Of a DNA stretch of 64,000 bases, positions 49,293 to 56,566 are shown one piece after another (the stretch's first letter is position 1; each line of letters opens with the position of its first letter). The stretch comes from an uncultured Monoglobus sp. (GTDB taxonomy: Bacteria; Bacillota; Clostridia; Monoglobales; Monoglobaceae): positions 51,746 to 115,745 of the forward strand of contig CANQKC010000004.1 in assembly GCA_947624305.1 (NCBI GenBank), in the 5' to 3' direction. The notes under the pieces are model-generated. The model was not told the origin of the DNA. It did no database searches and worked only from the letters and a program-made list of their open reading frames with translations. The translations under genes were made by a program, and so were the position numbers.

Positions 49293-50822
49293 TTATTTTT
49301 CGATCAGGCTTTCGCCGGTCATTTCTTCGGGCTGCTCAATTCCCATCATGTCAAGCAGTGTGGGGGTCAGGTCGGCGAGTCTGCCGGTCTTGAGCTTAAT
49401 GCCCTTTCTGCCGATCAGTATCAGCGGTACCACGTTGGTGGTGTGCGCCGTGAACGGCTCTCCGGTCTCATAGTCGATCATCTGGTCGGCGTTGCCGTGG
49501 TCGGCGGTGATAAGCGCCTCGCCGCCCATTTCAAGCAGCGCGTCAACCACTCTGCCGACGCAGGAGTCAACCGTCTCGACCGCCTTTACCGCCGCGTCAA
49601 ACACGCCGGTGTGGCCGACCATGTCGCAGTTGGCGAAGTTCAGGATAATGCAGTCATATTTGCCGCTCTTTATCCGCTCAACAACCGCGTCGGTGACTTC
49701 GGGCGCGCTCATTTCGGGCTGCAGATCGTAGGTCGCGACCTTGGGCGAGTTGATAAGAACTCTGTCCTCGCCCTCGTAGGGCGCCTCGACGCCGCCGTTA
49801 AAGAAAAACGTGACGTGCGCGTATTTCTCGGTCTCGGCTATTCTGAGCTGCGTTTTTCCGAGCTTGCTCATGTACTCACCGAAGGTGTTGCTGAGGCTTT
49901 CGGGCTTAAACGCGATGTGCACGTTGGGCATTGTCGCGTCGTACTGTGTCATTGTCACATAGTATGTCTCAAAGAATTTTCTTTCAAAGCCGTTAAAATC
50001 GGGGTCAACGATAGTTCTGGTCAGTTCTCTGGCCCTGTCGGGACGGAAGTTGTAGAAAATAACCGAGTCGTGCTCTTTGAGCTTTCCGATCGGCTCGCCG
50101 TCCTTTGTGATGACCGAGGGCACAACAAACTCGTCGGTCACATCGTCATTATAGCTTTCCTCAATGGCGGTGACCGCGCTGTCAAACAGTTTGCCCTCGC
50201 CCTTGACTATCGCGTCATAGGCCTTGCTCACGCGCTCCCAGCGATTGTCGCGGTCCATGGCGTAGTATCTGCCGCTGATCGTGGCAATGTCGCCCACGCC
50301 GATCTCGCGCTCTTTTTCGATGAGCTCCTTGATGTATTCCTCAGCCGAGGCGGGCGGAACGTCGCGTCCGTCCAGAAATCCGTGAACATGGACTTCCTCA
50401 ATGCCGTGCTGCTTCGCCATTTTGAGCAGACCGTAGAGGTGCTTCTGGTGGCTGTGCACTCCGCCGGGCGAAAGAAGGCCCATAAGGTGCAGGGCGGAGC
50501 CGTGCTTTTTGCAGTTCTCCATGGCGCCCAGCAGCGCCTCGTTCTCAAACAGCGTGCCGTCCTCGATCGCCTTGGTGATGCGGGTCAGTTCCTGATAAAC
50601 TATTCTGCCCGCGCCTATGTTGGTGTGGCCGACCTCAGAGTTGCCCATCTGTCCGTCGGGCAGGCCAACGTCCATGCCCGAAGCGTGAATAACGGTGTTA
50701 GGGCACTCGCTCATGTACTTGTCAAGGTTCGGCGTGTTCGCCGCGTAGATCGCGTTGCCGTCGTGGCGCTTGTTTTCGCCGAAACCGTCCATTATAATCA
50801 AAGCGTATGGTTTTTTGCTCAT
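49293..50822 (-). CDS. gpmI: 2,3-bisphosphoglycerate-independent phosphoglycerate mutase
   Basis: 509 residues. Interconverts 3- and 2-phosphoglycerate. Alkaline-phosphatase-like fold with Mn2+ site in [10 protein letters not shown] and the active Ser62 in [17 protein letters not shown]; later [38 protein letters not shown], and metal ligands in [12 protein letters not shown] and [11 protein letters not shown]. Last gene of pgk-tpiA-gpmI. Ribosome site AGGAG. Confidence 0.97.
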   Translation of the reverse strand: MSKKPYALIIMDGFGENKRHDGNAIYAANTPNLDKYMSECPNTVIHASGMDVGLPDGQMGNSEVGHTNIGAGRIVYQELTRITKAIEDGTLFENEALLGAMENCKKHGSALHLMGLLSPGGVHSHQKHLYGLLKMAKQHGIEEVHVHGFLDGRDVPPASAEEYIKELIEKEREIGVGDIATISGRYYAMDRDNRWERVSKAYDAIVKGEGKLFDSAVTAIEESYNDDVTDEFVVPSVITKDGEPIGKLKEHDSVIFYNFRPDRARELTRTIVDPDFNGFERKFFETYYVTMTQYDATMPNVHIAFKPESLSNTFGEYMSKLGKTQLRIAETEKYAHVTFFFNGGVEAPYEGEDRVLINSPKVATYDLQPEMSAPEVTDAVVERIKSGKYDCIILNFANCDMVGHTGVFDAAVKAVETVDSCVGRVVDALLEMGGEALITADHGNADQMIDYETGEPFTAHTTNVVPLILIGRKGIKLKTGRLADLTPTLLDMMGIEQPEEMTGESLIEK

Positions 50823-50860
50823 GATTTTGTCTCCTATTAACTTATATTTTTCGGATTTTA

Positions 50861-51613
50861 CTATTCGGCGGCTTTGACGATAACGTCAAAGTCCTCGGCC
50901 TTGAGGCTCGCGCCGCCGATCAGGCCGCCGTCGATATTGGGCTTTGCGAGCAGCTCCGCCGCGTTTCCGGCATTCATGCTGCCGCCGTACTGAATTCTTA
51001 TCTTTTCGGCGGCGTCCGCGCCGTAGAGCGAGCCGATCGTCTCGCGGATAATTCCGCAAACCTCGTCCGCCTGCTCGGCCGTGGCGGTCTTGCCCGTGCC
51101 TATCGCCCAGACGGGCTCATAGGCGATAACGACCTTTTCCGCGTCGGCCTTGTCAATGCCGAGGAAAGCCAGCTTGACCTGTCGGCAGACTGTCTCCGAG
51201 GTTATTCCGTTCTCGCGCTCGGTCAGGCTCTCGCCGACGCATACGATAGGCAGAAGTCCGCCCTTGAGCGCCGCTTTGGTTCTCAGGTTCACGGTCTCGT
51301 CGGTCTCGCCGAAATACTGCCGTCTCTCGCTGTGGCCGATAATGACGTATTTAACGCCCGCGTCGGTAAGCATGTTCGCCGCGAGCTCGCCGGTGTACGC
51401 GCCGCTTTCCATGAAGTGAACGTTCTGCGCGCCGACCTCAACGTTGCTGCCGCTCGTCTTCTCGACAACGCACGGCAGACATACCGCCGTTGGGCAGACA
51501 ACCACGTCGCAGCCCGCGCCCGCCGAGTTTTTAACAATCGCCTCGGCCAGAGCCGCCGCCTCGGTAGGGGTTTTGTTCATCTTCCAGTTGCCCGCGATAA
51601 TCTTTTTTCTCAT
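50861..51613 (-). CDS. tpiA: Triosephosphate isomerase
   Basis: 250 residues from ATG 51613, giving the classical start [13 protein letters not shown] with catalytic Lys11; a longer upstream frame is not used. Catalytic His in [15 protein letters not shown] and Glu in [16 protein letters not shown], phosphate loop [12 protein letters not shown]. Interconverts dihydroxyacetone phosphate and glyceraldehyde 3-phosphate. It lies 20 bases after pgk in the same operon. Confidence 0.97.
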   Translation of the reverse strand: MRKKIIAGNWKMNKTPTEAAALAEAIVKNSAGAGCDVVVCPTAVCLPCVVEKTSGSNVEVGAQNVHFMESGAYTGELAANMLTDAGVKYVIIGHSERRQYFGETDETVNLRTKAALKGGLLPIVCVGESLTERENGITSETVCRQVKLAFLGIDKADAEKVVIAYEPVWAIGTGKTATAEQADEVCGIIRETIGSLYGADAAEKIRIQYGGSMNAGNAAELLAKPNIDGGLIGGASLKAEDFDVIVKAAE

Positions 51614-51632
51614 TTTCACATTCCTCCAATTA

Positions 51633-52835
51633 TTATTTGTCGTCAAGCGCCGCGCAGCCGGGCAGCACCTTGCCCTCAAGCAGCTCCATCGAAGCGCCGC
51701 CGCCGGTCGAGATGTGCGTCATCTTGTCGCCGAAGCCCAAGGTGTTGATCGCGGCCGCGCTGTCGCCGCCGCCGATGATCGTCGTGGCGTCGGTGTCGGC
51801 CAGAGCCTGTGCGACAGCCACGGTGCCCGCGGCCAAAATCGGGTTCTCGAACACGCCCATCGGGCCGTTCCAGACAACCGTCTTGGCTGTCTTTACGGTG
51901 TCCGCGAACAGCGCGCGGGTCTTTTCACCTATGTCAAGGCCCATTTTGTCGGCGGGGATTTTGTCCGAGGGAACGGTCTCGATCTCGATCTCAGCGTCGA
52001 TCGGGTTCGGGAAATCGGATGTTATAACCGTGTCGATCGGAAGCTGCAGGGTCTTGCCGAGCTTTTCGGCTTTTTCGATCATGTCCTTGCAGTAGCCGAT
52101 CTTATCCTCGTCAACCAGCGATGTTCCGACCTCATAGCCCTTGGCCTTGAGGAAGGTGTACGCCATGCCGCCGCCGATGATAAGCGTGTCGCACTTCTCA
52201 AGCAGAGTCGAGATAACGTTCAGCTTATCCGATACCTTCGCGCCGCCCAGGATAGCCACCAGGGGACGAACGGGATTGTCGATCGCGTTGCCCACAAAGT
52301 CGATCTCTTTAGCCATAAGATAGCCCGAAACGCAGGGGCTTAAATACTCGGTAACGCCGACCGTCGAGCAGTGCGCTCTGTGGGCGCTGCCGAACGCGTC
52401 GTTAACATAGGCCTCGGCCAGCGACGCCAGCTCTTTGCTGAAGTTTTCCTCGTTTTTTGTCTCCTCGGCCCTGAAGCGGGTGTTCTGGAGCAGAACCACG
52501 TCGCCGTCGTTCATATCGGCGACAGCCGCCTTGGCGTTCTCGCCAACAACGTTGTCGTCATTCGCGAAAACAACGGGCTTGCCGAGCTTCTCGGAAAGAG
52601 ACGCCGCCACGGGAGCCAGCGAAAGCGACTCAACCACCTGTCCCTTGGGCTTGCCCATGTGCGAGCAGAGTATAACCTTCGCGCCGTCGCCGATGAGCTT
52701 CTTGATCGTGGGCAGGGCGCCGTTTATGCGGGTCTCGTCCGTGATCTTGCCGTCCTTGATCGGCACGTTAAAGTCGCAGCGGACAAGGACTTTTTTGCCC
52801 TTCAGATTAACATCATCAACAGTTTTTTTGTTCAT
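51633..52835 (-). CDS. pgk: Phosphoglycerate kinase
   Basis: 400 residues, normal length. Marks: [66 protein letters not shown] and [15 protein letters not shown]. Transfers phosphate from 1,3-bisphosphoglycerate to ADP. First gene of the lower-glycolysis operon; gap is not next to it here, though it often is elsewhere. Ribosome site GGAGG; promoter at 52920-52948. Confidence 0.97.
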   Translation of the reverse strand: MNKKTVDDVNLKGKKVLVRCDFNVPIKDGKITDETRINGALPTIKKLIGDGAKVILCSHMGKPKGQVVESLSLAPVAASLSEKLGKPVVFANDDNVVGENAKAAVADMNDGDVVLLQNTRFRAEETKNEENFSKELASLAEAYVNDAFGSAHRAHCSTVGVTEYLSPCVSGYLMAKEIDFVGNAIDNPVRPLVAILGGAKVSDKLNVISTLLEKCDTLIIGGGMAYTFLKAKGYEVGTSLVDEDKIGYCKDMIEKAEKLGKTLQLPIDTVITSDFPNPIDAEIEIETVPSDKIPADKMGLDIGEKTRALFADTVKTAKTVVWNGPMGVFENPILAAGTVAVAQALADTDATTIIGGGDSAAAINTLGFGDKMTHISTGGGASMELLEGKVLPGCAALDDK

Positions 52836-52919
52836 AGGATTACCTCCGATATATTATATTGATAATTAATTATTTTCGTTTTAAAAACCCAGCTTTGCGG
52901 AGCTTTTTCCGCAACTCTA

Positions 52920-52948
52920 ATTTTACCCCATTGTTTAAAAATTATCAA
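52920..52948 (-). promoter_or_regulatory. Promoter of pgk-tpiA-gpmI
   Basis: Minus-strand TTGATA (52943-52948), 17 bp, TAAAAT (52920-52925). Confidence 0.6.
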
Positions 52949-53015
52949 GGGGTTTTTACCAAAAAATCACATTAAATTTAGACAAACAGAGACGTTTATT
53001 TTGTTAATATGTCAA

Positions 53016-53060
53016 TTGACAATATGCCGCATATGTTATAGTATATAACACATATTGCGG
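53016..53060 (+). promoter_or_regulatory. Promoter and imperfect inverted repeat before the ECF gene
   Basis: TTGACA (53016-53021) with a -10-like TAGTAT or TATAGT around 53037-53044. Spacer and -10 lie within an imperfect inverted repeat: CCGCATATGTTATA (53027-53040) and TATAACACATATTGCGG (53044-53060). Placed to bind a repressor; the ligand and regulator are unknown. Confidence 0.5.
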
Positions 53061-53085
53061 TTTTGTAAAAAAGGAGTGTTATATT

Positions 53086-53637
53086 TTGAACAGTAAGCTG
53101 AAAACAAAAGACCTCGTGGTCTCCGCGCTGCTTATCGCGATCGGGATCATGATCCCGATGATATTCACGGGCCCGCCGTTCCGTATAGTGATCGGCCCGT
53201 ATTCGGCGACGCTTATGGCCCATGTGCCGGTGATACTCGCCATGTTTATCTCGCCGTGGACGGCTGTGTTTACCGCGGTCGGCACGACGATCGGATTTTT
53301 CTTCACGGCTCCGCTCGTTGTGGCGGTCAGAGCCGCCTCGCATATCCTGTTCGCGCTGCTGGGCGCGTATATGATAAAGCGCGGAACAAACCTTGTGCTG
53401 ACCTGCGTCTCAACCGGCGCGGTACACGCGGTTGTCGAGGGAATAGTGGTCCTGCTGTTTTTCGCGGGCGGACTCTCATCGAGCGAGACCTATTCGGCCA
53501 TGGCCATGATGTGGATAACCGTCGCCGGAACCTTCGCGCACCATATTGTTGACTTTATCATAGCGTACATAGTTGCCGCGGCGCTCCGCCGGGCGAAAAT
53601 GATGCCCGAGCTTCCTCCTGTTTGGGGCAGAAAATGA
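53086..53637 (+). CDS. ECF transporter S component (substrate unassigned)
   Basis: 183 residues, five to six membrane helices, starting at TTG 53086 nine bases after AAGGAG. The start LVVSALLIAIGIMIPMIFTGPPFRIVIGPYSATLMAHVPVILAMFISPW and the later HAVVEGIVVLL fit the ECF S-component fold that captures a vitamin for the shared EcfAA'T motor. The motor genes are not nearby, as expected for group II ECF systems. No riboswitch was recognised in the leader, so the vitamin cannot be named. Confidence 0.82.
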   Translation: MNSKLKTKDLVVSALLIAIGIMIPMIFTGPPFRIVIGPYSATLMAHVPVILAMFISPWTAVFTAVGTTIGFFFTAPLVVAVRAASHILFALLGAYMIKRGTNLVLTCVSTGAVHAVVEGIVVLLFFAGGLSSSETYSAMAMMWITVAGTFAHHIVDFIIAYIVAAALRRAKMMPELPPVWGRK

Positions 53638-53698
53638 TCCGGTTTTGCGGGAAATATGAAAAATGTTTAAAATTTTTAAAAAATTTTTTAAAAAAGGC

Positions 53699-53727
53699 TT
53701 GCATTTTATATAATTATAATATATAAT
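53699..53727 (+). promoter_or_regulatory. Promoter of a candidate small RNA
   Basis: TTGCAT (53699-53704), 17 bp, TATAAT (53722-53727). Confidence 0.5.
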
Positions 53728-53733
53728 ATAAAT

Positions 53734-53884
53734 AATCCTTGCGGAGGGATCAATTTCCGTATCTCCGCTCGGCAGCGCGCGAGGCGGAGAGTTGAGTTTT
53801 GTTAATTGCTTTACAGCAATTAAAGTTTTTCATATAATCCATTCACCTAAGAAAGTAGCGGCGCCTCGGCGCCGCTATTTTCGT
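53734..53884 (+). ncRNA. Candidate ~150-nt small RNA
   Basis: It is bounded by the promoter above and a strong terminator (53857-53876). CTCCGC near 53763-53768 can pair either with GCGGAG just upstream (about 53741-53746) or with GCGGAG downstream (about 53784-53789), giving two exclusive folds. A second hairpin AATTGC-TTTACA-GCAATT lies near 53803-53820. No open frame with a ribosome site is inside, and no gene follows on this strand before the terminator. The family is unknown; 6S and similar RNAs should be tested. Confidence 0.4.
53857..53884 (+). terminator. Terminator of the candidate small RNA
   Basis: AGCGGCGCC (53857-53865) pairs with GGCGCCGCT (53868-53876), followed by ATTTTCG. 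Confidence 0.7.
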
Positions 53885-53914
53885 GTTGGAAAAATTATGT
53901 AACTGACTTTTAAC

Positions 53915-53943
53915 TTGAAAAAATTGTCATATTGTGGTACTAT
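53915..53943 (+). promoter_or_regulatory. Promoter of the peptide mRNA, copy 2
   Basis: TTGAAA (53915-53920), 17 bp, TACTAT (53938-53943), in the same place as the copy 1 promoter. Confidence 0.55.
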
Positions 53944-53949
53944 ATATTT

Positions 53950-54108
53950 GGCAGTAAAAATGCAAGTGCGGTATATTCCGTGCGGAGAAACACTTTTGCG
54001 TGAATAAAACACGCGATTGTAAAAGGCAGAACTAAAGACGTAAGGACGGTTGGTCGCTTCTTCTTTACGAAACATAATTGTTTCAGTTTATGAAGGAGGA
54101 CGATGCCT
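53950..54108 (+). ncRNA. Structured 5' leader of the peptide mRNA, copy 2
   Basis: About 160 nt, aligned throughout with the copy 1 leader: GCAAGTGCGG, CGTGCGGAGAAACAC, the hairpin GCGTG-AATAAAA-CACGC (53998-54014), AAAAGGCAGA, and ACGTAAGGACGGTTGGTCGC. The hairpin keeps pairing while one base pair is changed relative to copy 1. Confidence 0.55.
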
Positions 54109-54192
54109 ATGAAATATTGGGCTGTTAAAGCGGCGGTAATGCTGCTGATTATCGTTATAGTACTTATAGCGTTTGCACCTTCTGTGCAATAA
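54109..54192 (+). CDS. 27-residue hydrophobic peptide (type I toxin-like), copy 2
   Basis: Starts MKYWAVKAA, has one membrane helix (about 8-22) and ends FAPSVQ. Same length as copy 1 and the same ending pattern Pro-x-Val-Gln (copy 1: Thr-Pro-Val-Gln). The ATG at 54109 is nine bases after GGAGG; an in-frame ATG six bases earlier is too close. The terminator of the opposed small RNA starts four bases after the stop. A membrane-active toxin is the most likely role, inferred from architecture. Confidence 0.65.
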   Translation: MKYWAVKAAVMLLIIVIVLIAFAPSVQ

Positions 54193-54288
54193 AACAACCG
54201 ATCCGAAGTTTGGAAGCCGAGGATCGGTTATTCTTTAAACCAATTTGAAGCGGCCAAACCGTTTTTACGCTCTGCCGTTTCTCTTTCT
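54190..54288 (-). ncRNA. Convergent small RNA (antitoxin-like), copy 2
   Basis: About 95-100 nt on the minus strand. The 42-nt 5' block (54247-54288) is identical to copies 1 and 3. The terminator stem has a different sequence (AACCGATCC/GGATCGGTT), the part overlapping the peptide mRNA's 3' end. Divergent terminators would make each RNA specific for its own partner mRNA. Confidence 0.65.
54196..54229. terminator. Bidirectional terminator, TA-like copy 2
   Basis: AACCGATCC (54196-54204) pairs with GGATCGGTT (54221-54229). The plus strand continues into ATTCTTT and the minus strand into GTTTTATTG. Confidence 0.7.
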
Positions 54289-54294
54289 ATGATT

Positions 54295-54323
54295 ATTATA
54301 TATTATTTTTTTGCGTTTGTCAA
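54295..54323 (-). promoter_or_regulatory. Promoter of the small RNA, TA-like copy 2
   Basis: Minus-strand TTGACA (54318-54323), 17 bp, TATAAT (54295-54300), exact consensus. Confidence 0.75.
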
Positions 54324-54347
54324 GTGATTTTCTTAATCAAAACATAG

Positions 54348-54366
54348 GGCGGATATTATCCGTCCG
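54348..54366. repeat. Single palindromic interspersed repeat
   Basis: GGGCGGATATTATCCGTCC, a one-base variant of the repeat core, at the end of the polysaccharide operon. Confidence 0.6.
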
Positions 54367-54392
54367 TTTGTATCATCCTTGGATGAATGATT

Positions 54393-54920
54393 TTACTCCA
54401 CGTCTTTGACCTCGATGATCTGGCCCTCGGTGTTTGAGAATTTGCTGAGGGCGTTGAGGGTCTGGCCGGCGCCTATGTATCTGTTGTCGTTGGTGTAGTG
54501 GCCGAGGCTGTTATACTTGCCGTCGACCTCGATCGTCACATACGCGTCATATTTATCGGGAACGGTAACAATGACGTATTTGCCGTCGGTTTTGCTGATC
54601 TCCATTTTCGCGTCCTCGGCGGAAACGCCTACAACATCGCCTATGTATTCCTTAGTCTCGCGGTCATAAACCGGGCCGCCCTTGCGCAGCGCCTCAAGAG
54701 TGTATTCTCTCACGCTCTCGACCTTGTAGACATATTGGAACTTGGAGCGCTCGGTGGCGGCGCTGGCGTCGCTGTCAGAGGTGTATCTGGCGTAGATGCC
54801 GAACGCGAGCGCGGCGATGCACAGAACGACCAGAATGTCTATAATGCTTATTATTCCGAAAAGCTTTCCCGTCTTTTTAAAGCTTCCGTTTTTGGATTTT
54901 GATTTATTATTCTGAGCCAT
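54393..54920 (-). CDS. DUF4330 family membrane-anchored protein
   Basis: 175 residues. Basic, Ser/Lys-rich cytoplasmic start, one membrane helix (about 20-43: LFGIISIIDILVVLCIAALAFGI), then an extracytoplasmic beta-rich DUF4330 domain with GDVVGVSAEDAKM and the C-terminal YIGAGQTLNALSKF. Function unknown. Last gene of a minus-strand envelope polysaccharide operon, just downstream of a second DUF4330 gene. Ribosome site AAAGGAG. Confidence 0.85.
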   Translation of the reverse strand: MAQNNKSKSKNGSFKKTGKLFGIISIIDILVVLCIAALAFGIYARYTSDSDASAATERSKFQYVYKVESVREYTLEALRKGGPVYDRETKEYIGDVVGVSAEDAKMEISKTDGKYVIVTVPDKYDAYVTIEVDGKYNSLGHYTNDNRYIGAGQTLNALSKFSNTEGQIIEVKDVE

Positions 54921-54951
54921 AATATTATATCTCCTTTCCTGCGCGCGGCGA

Positions 54952-55437
54952 TTATTCGCTTAACTCAAGCCGTGTCACATATCCGTAGCTCGCCCAGTTT
55001 CTGGTGCGCACCGCAGTGGCGTCGCCGACTCTTATGGGGCTGTCGTTTATTGTGACCGCGTCTTTGCCGTCAACGGCATCAGCCTCCATTACGACATAAA
55101 CGTCATACTGACCGGGTATCTCCTCGGTTGAGGCGCTGCCCTGCACCACATCAAAAGCCGTGATCTTGGCGTTTTCATAGTGAACATCGGTCACGACCGC
55201 GGGCATCTTCTCCTTAACGCCGATCGTGACGCTGTCGCCCACCTGAGGCAGCTCGGTCAAAAACTCATCCTCTTTCGCGAACTCGACCTCGATCGTTGCC
55301 TTGACGTTTTGGCCGCTCGCTTTGGCCGCGTCGGTGTCAGCCGCGGTTGACGAGATGAAAAAGTATCCCGCCGCCGCGATCACCAGAACCACAGCCAAAA
55401 TTATCAAAAGATCCATGATATTAAACTTTGCTTTCAT
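54952..55437 (-). CDS. DUF4330 family protein, second copy
   Basis: 161 residues with one N-terminal membrane helix (FNIMDLLIILAVVLVIAAAGYFF) and an extracytoplasmic DUF4330 domain (VTIGVKEKMPAVVTDVHYENAKITAFDVVQG; NDSPIRVGDATAVRTRNWASYGYV). The start overlaps the glycosyltransferase gene by 17 bases, so the two are translationally linked. Paired DUF4330 proteins after a glycosyltransferase suggest a role in export or assembly of the polymer; this is inference from context. Confidence 0.85.
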   Translation of the reverse strand: MKAKFNIMDLLIILAVVLVIAAAGYFFISSTAADTDAAKASGQNVKATIEVEFAKEDEFLTELPQVGDSVTIGVKEKMPAVVTDVHYENAKITAFDVVQGSASTEEIPGQYDVYVVMEADAVDGKDAVTINDSPIRVGDATAVRTRNWASYGYVTRLELSE

Positions 55438-56566
55438 TATTAATATTCCCCCGTTCCTGTTTATTTTCGATCAACGATCGGTAAACGTTTTCTATATTCC
55501 TTGTGTTGACTTCCGCCGTGAAGCTGTTTTTGTATATCTCAAGGCTTTTCTTTTTCATGTTTTCATAAAGTTGCTTGTCGCTCATCAGCGTTTCAAGCTT
55601 GTCGGCCATGACCTTCGGATCCTTTATCGGAACCAGAAATCCGTTCTCACCGTTTTTGATGACGCCCGGGTTCCCGCCGAAGTCGGTGACGACCGCGGGC
55701 TTTCCGAGGCTCATTCCCTGGAGCAGCGAGAGGCTTGTGGCCTCGGTGCCGAACGAGCAGTTCGCCTGAATGTCCATGGCGTTCATCAGCGGCTCAACGT
55801 CGGTGAGAAAGCCGAGGAACTTCACATAATCCTCAAGACCCTCGTCCTTGATCTGCCGCCTGACCGCGTCCTCGGTGTCTCCCGCGCCCGCGATCAGAAA
55901 CTTTGCGCGGACGCCTCTGTCGCGCAGCAACCTCGCCGCTTCGACAAAATATCTGTGCCCCTTGACCTCGGTCAGCCTCGCGATGATCGCGACCGCCTTC
56001 TCGTCGGGAGCTATCCCCATCGAGGCGCGTATCCTGTCCCTGTCGGGCAGGGGCTTCAGCGGCTCGACTCCGTTTAAGATGACCTCGATCTTTTTCCCGG
56101 GGACCCCGGTGGCGGTCAGATTATCCTTGGCAGCCTCGGCCACCGCGATGATCCTGTCTGCGGTCATGCCGTTAACAGCGCCGTTGATTATCTTTCCGGG
56201 CCCGCTTGACAGCCGCTTTGACGGCTCAAACACGCTGTGCCGCGTGTAGACGACCTTTATGCCGCACATTTTCGCGGCGATCCTCGCCGACATGCAGCCG
56301 TGGGTGTGAACGATGTCAGGACTGAGCTCCTTAAACAGTTTTTTAAGCAGCCCGACGGCTTTCATGTCAAGCGACTTTTCCGCTAAGTGTTCAAGCTCGC
56401 GCGTCTTGATGCCGAGGGCTTTGATCTCGGGTATGAGCAGCGAGCCGACCGGAACCACGGCCTCAACGTCAAATTTGCTGCGGTCGAAATATTTAAGGAA
56501 GGTGACGATGCACTTTCCCGCGCCGCCGATATTTGAGTCCGACGACACTTCCAGAACCTTTATCAA
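55421..56566 (-). CDS. GT4 family glycosyltransferase
   Basis: 381 residues, GT-B fold. N-terminal acceptor domain starting IKVLEVSSDSNIGGAGKCIVTFLKYF, with DIVHTHGCMSARIAAKMCGIKVVYTRHS. C-terminal donor domain with VAIIARLTEVKGHRYFVEAARLL, KFLGFLTDVEPLMNAMD, and the E-x7-E motif in EATSLSLLQGMSLGKPAVVTDFGG. Transfers a sugar in capsule or exopolysaccharide synthesis; donor and acceptor unknown. The start is TTG (56566), overlapping the stop of the polymerase gene by four bases. Confidence 0.92.
   Translation of the reverse strand: MIKVLEVSSDSNIGGAGKCIVTFLKYFDRSKFDVEAVVPVGSLLIPEIKALGIKTRELEHLAEKSLDMKAVGLLKKLFKELSPDIVHTHGCMSARIAAKMCGIKVVYTRHSVFEPSKRLSSGPGKIINGAVNGMTADRIIAVAEAAKDNLTATGVPGKKIEVILNGVEPLKPLPDRDRIRASMGIAPDEKAVAIIARLTEVKGHRYFVEAARLLRDRGVRAKFLIAGAGDTEDAVRRQIKDEGLEDYVKFLGFLTDVEPLMNAMDIQANCSFGTEATSLSLLQGMSLGKPAVVTDFGGNPGVIKNGENGFLVPIKDPKVMADKLETLMSDKQLYENMKKKSLEIYKNSFTAEVNTRNIENVYRSLIENKQERGNINNESKV

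Noticed and set aside
49443..50840. Plus-strand open frame of 465 residues opposite gpmI
   Set aside because: Antisense shadow; the minus strand encodes a complete phosphoglycerate mutase with its active-site motifs.
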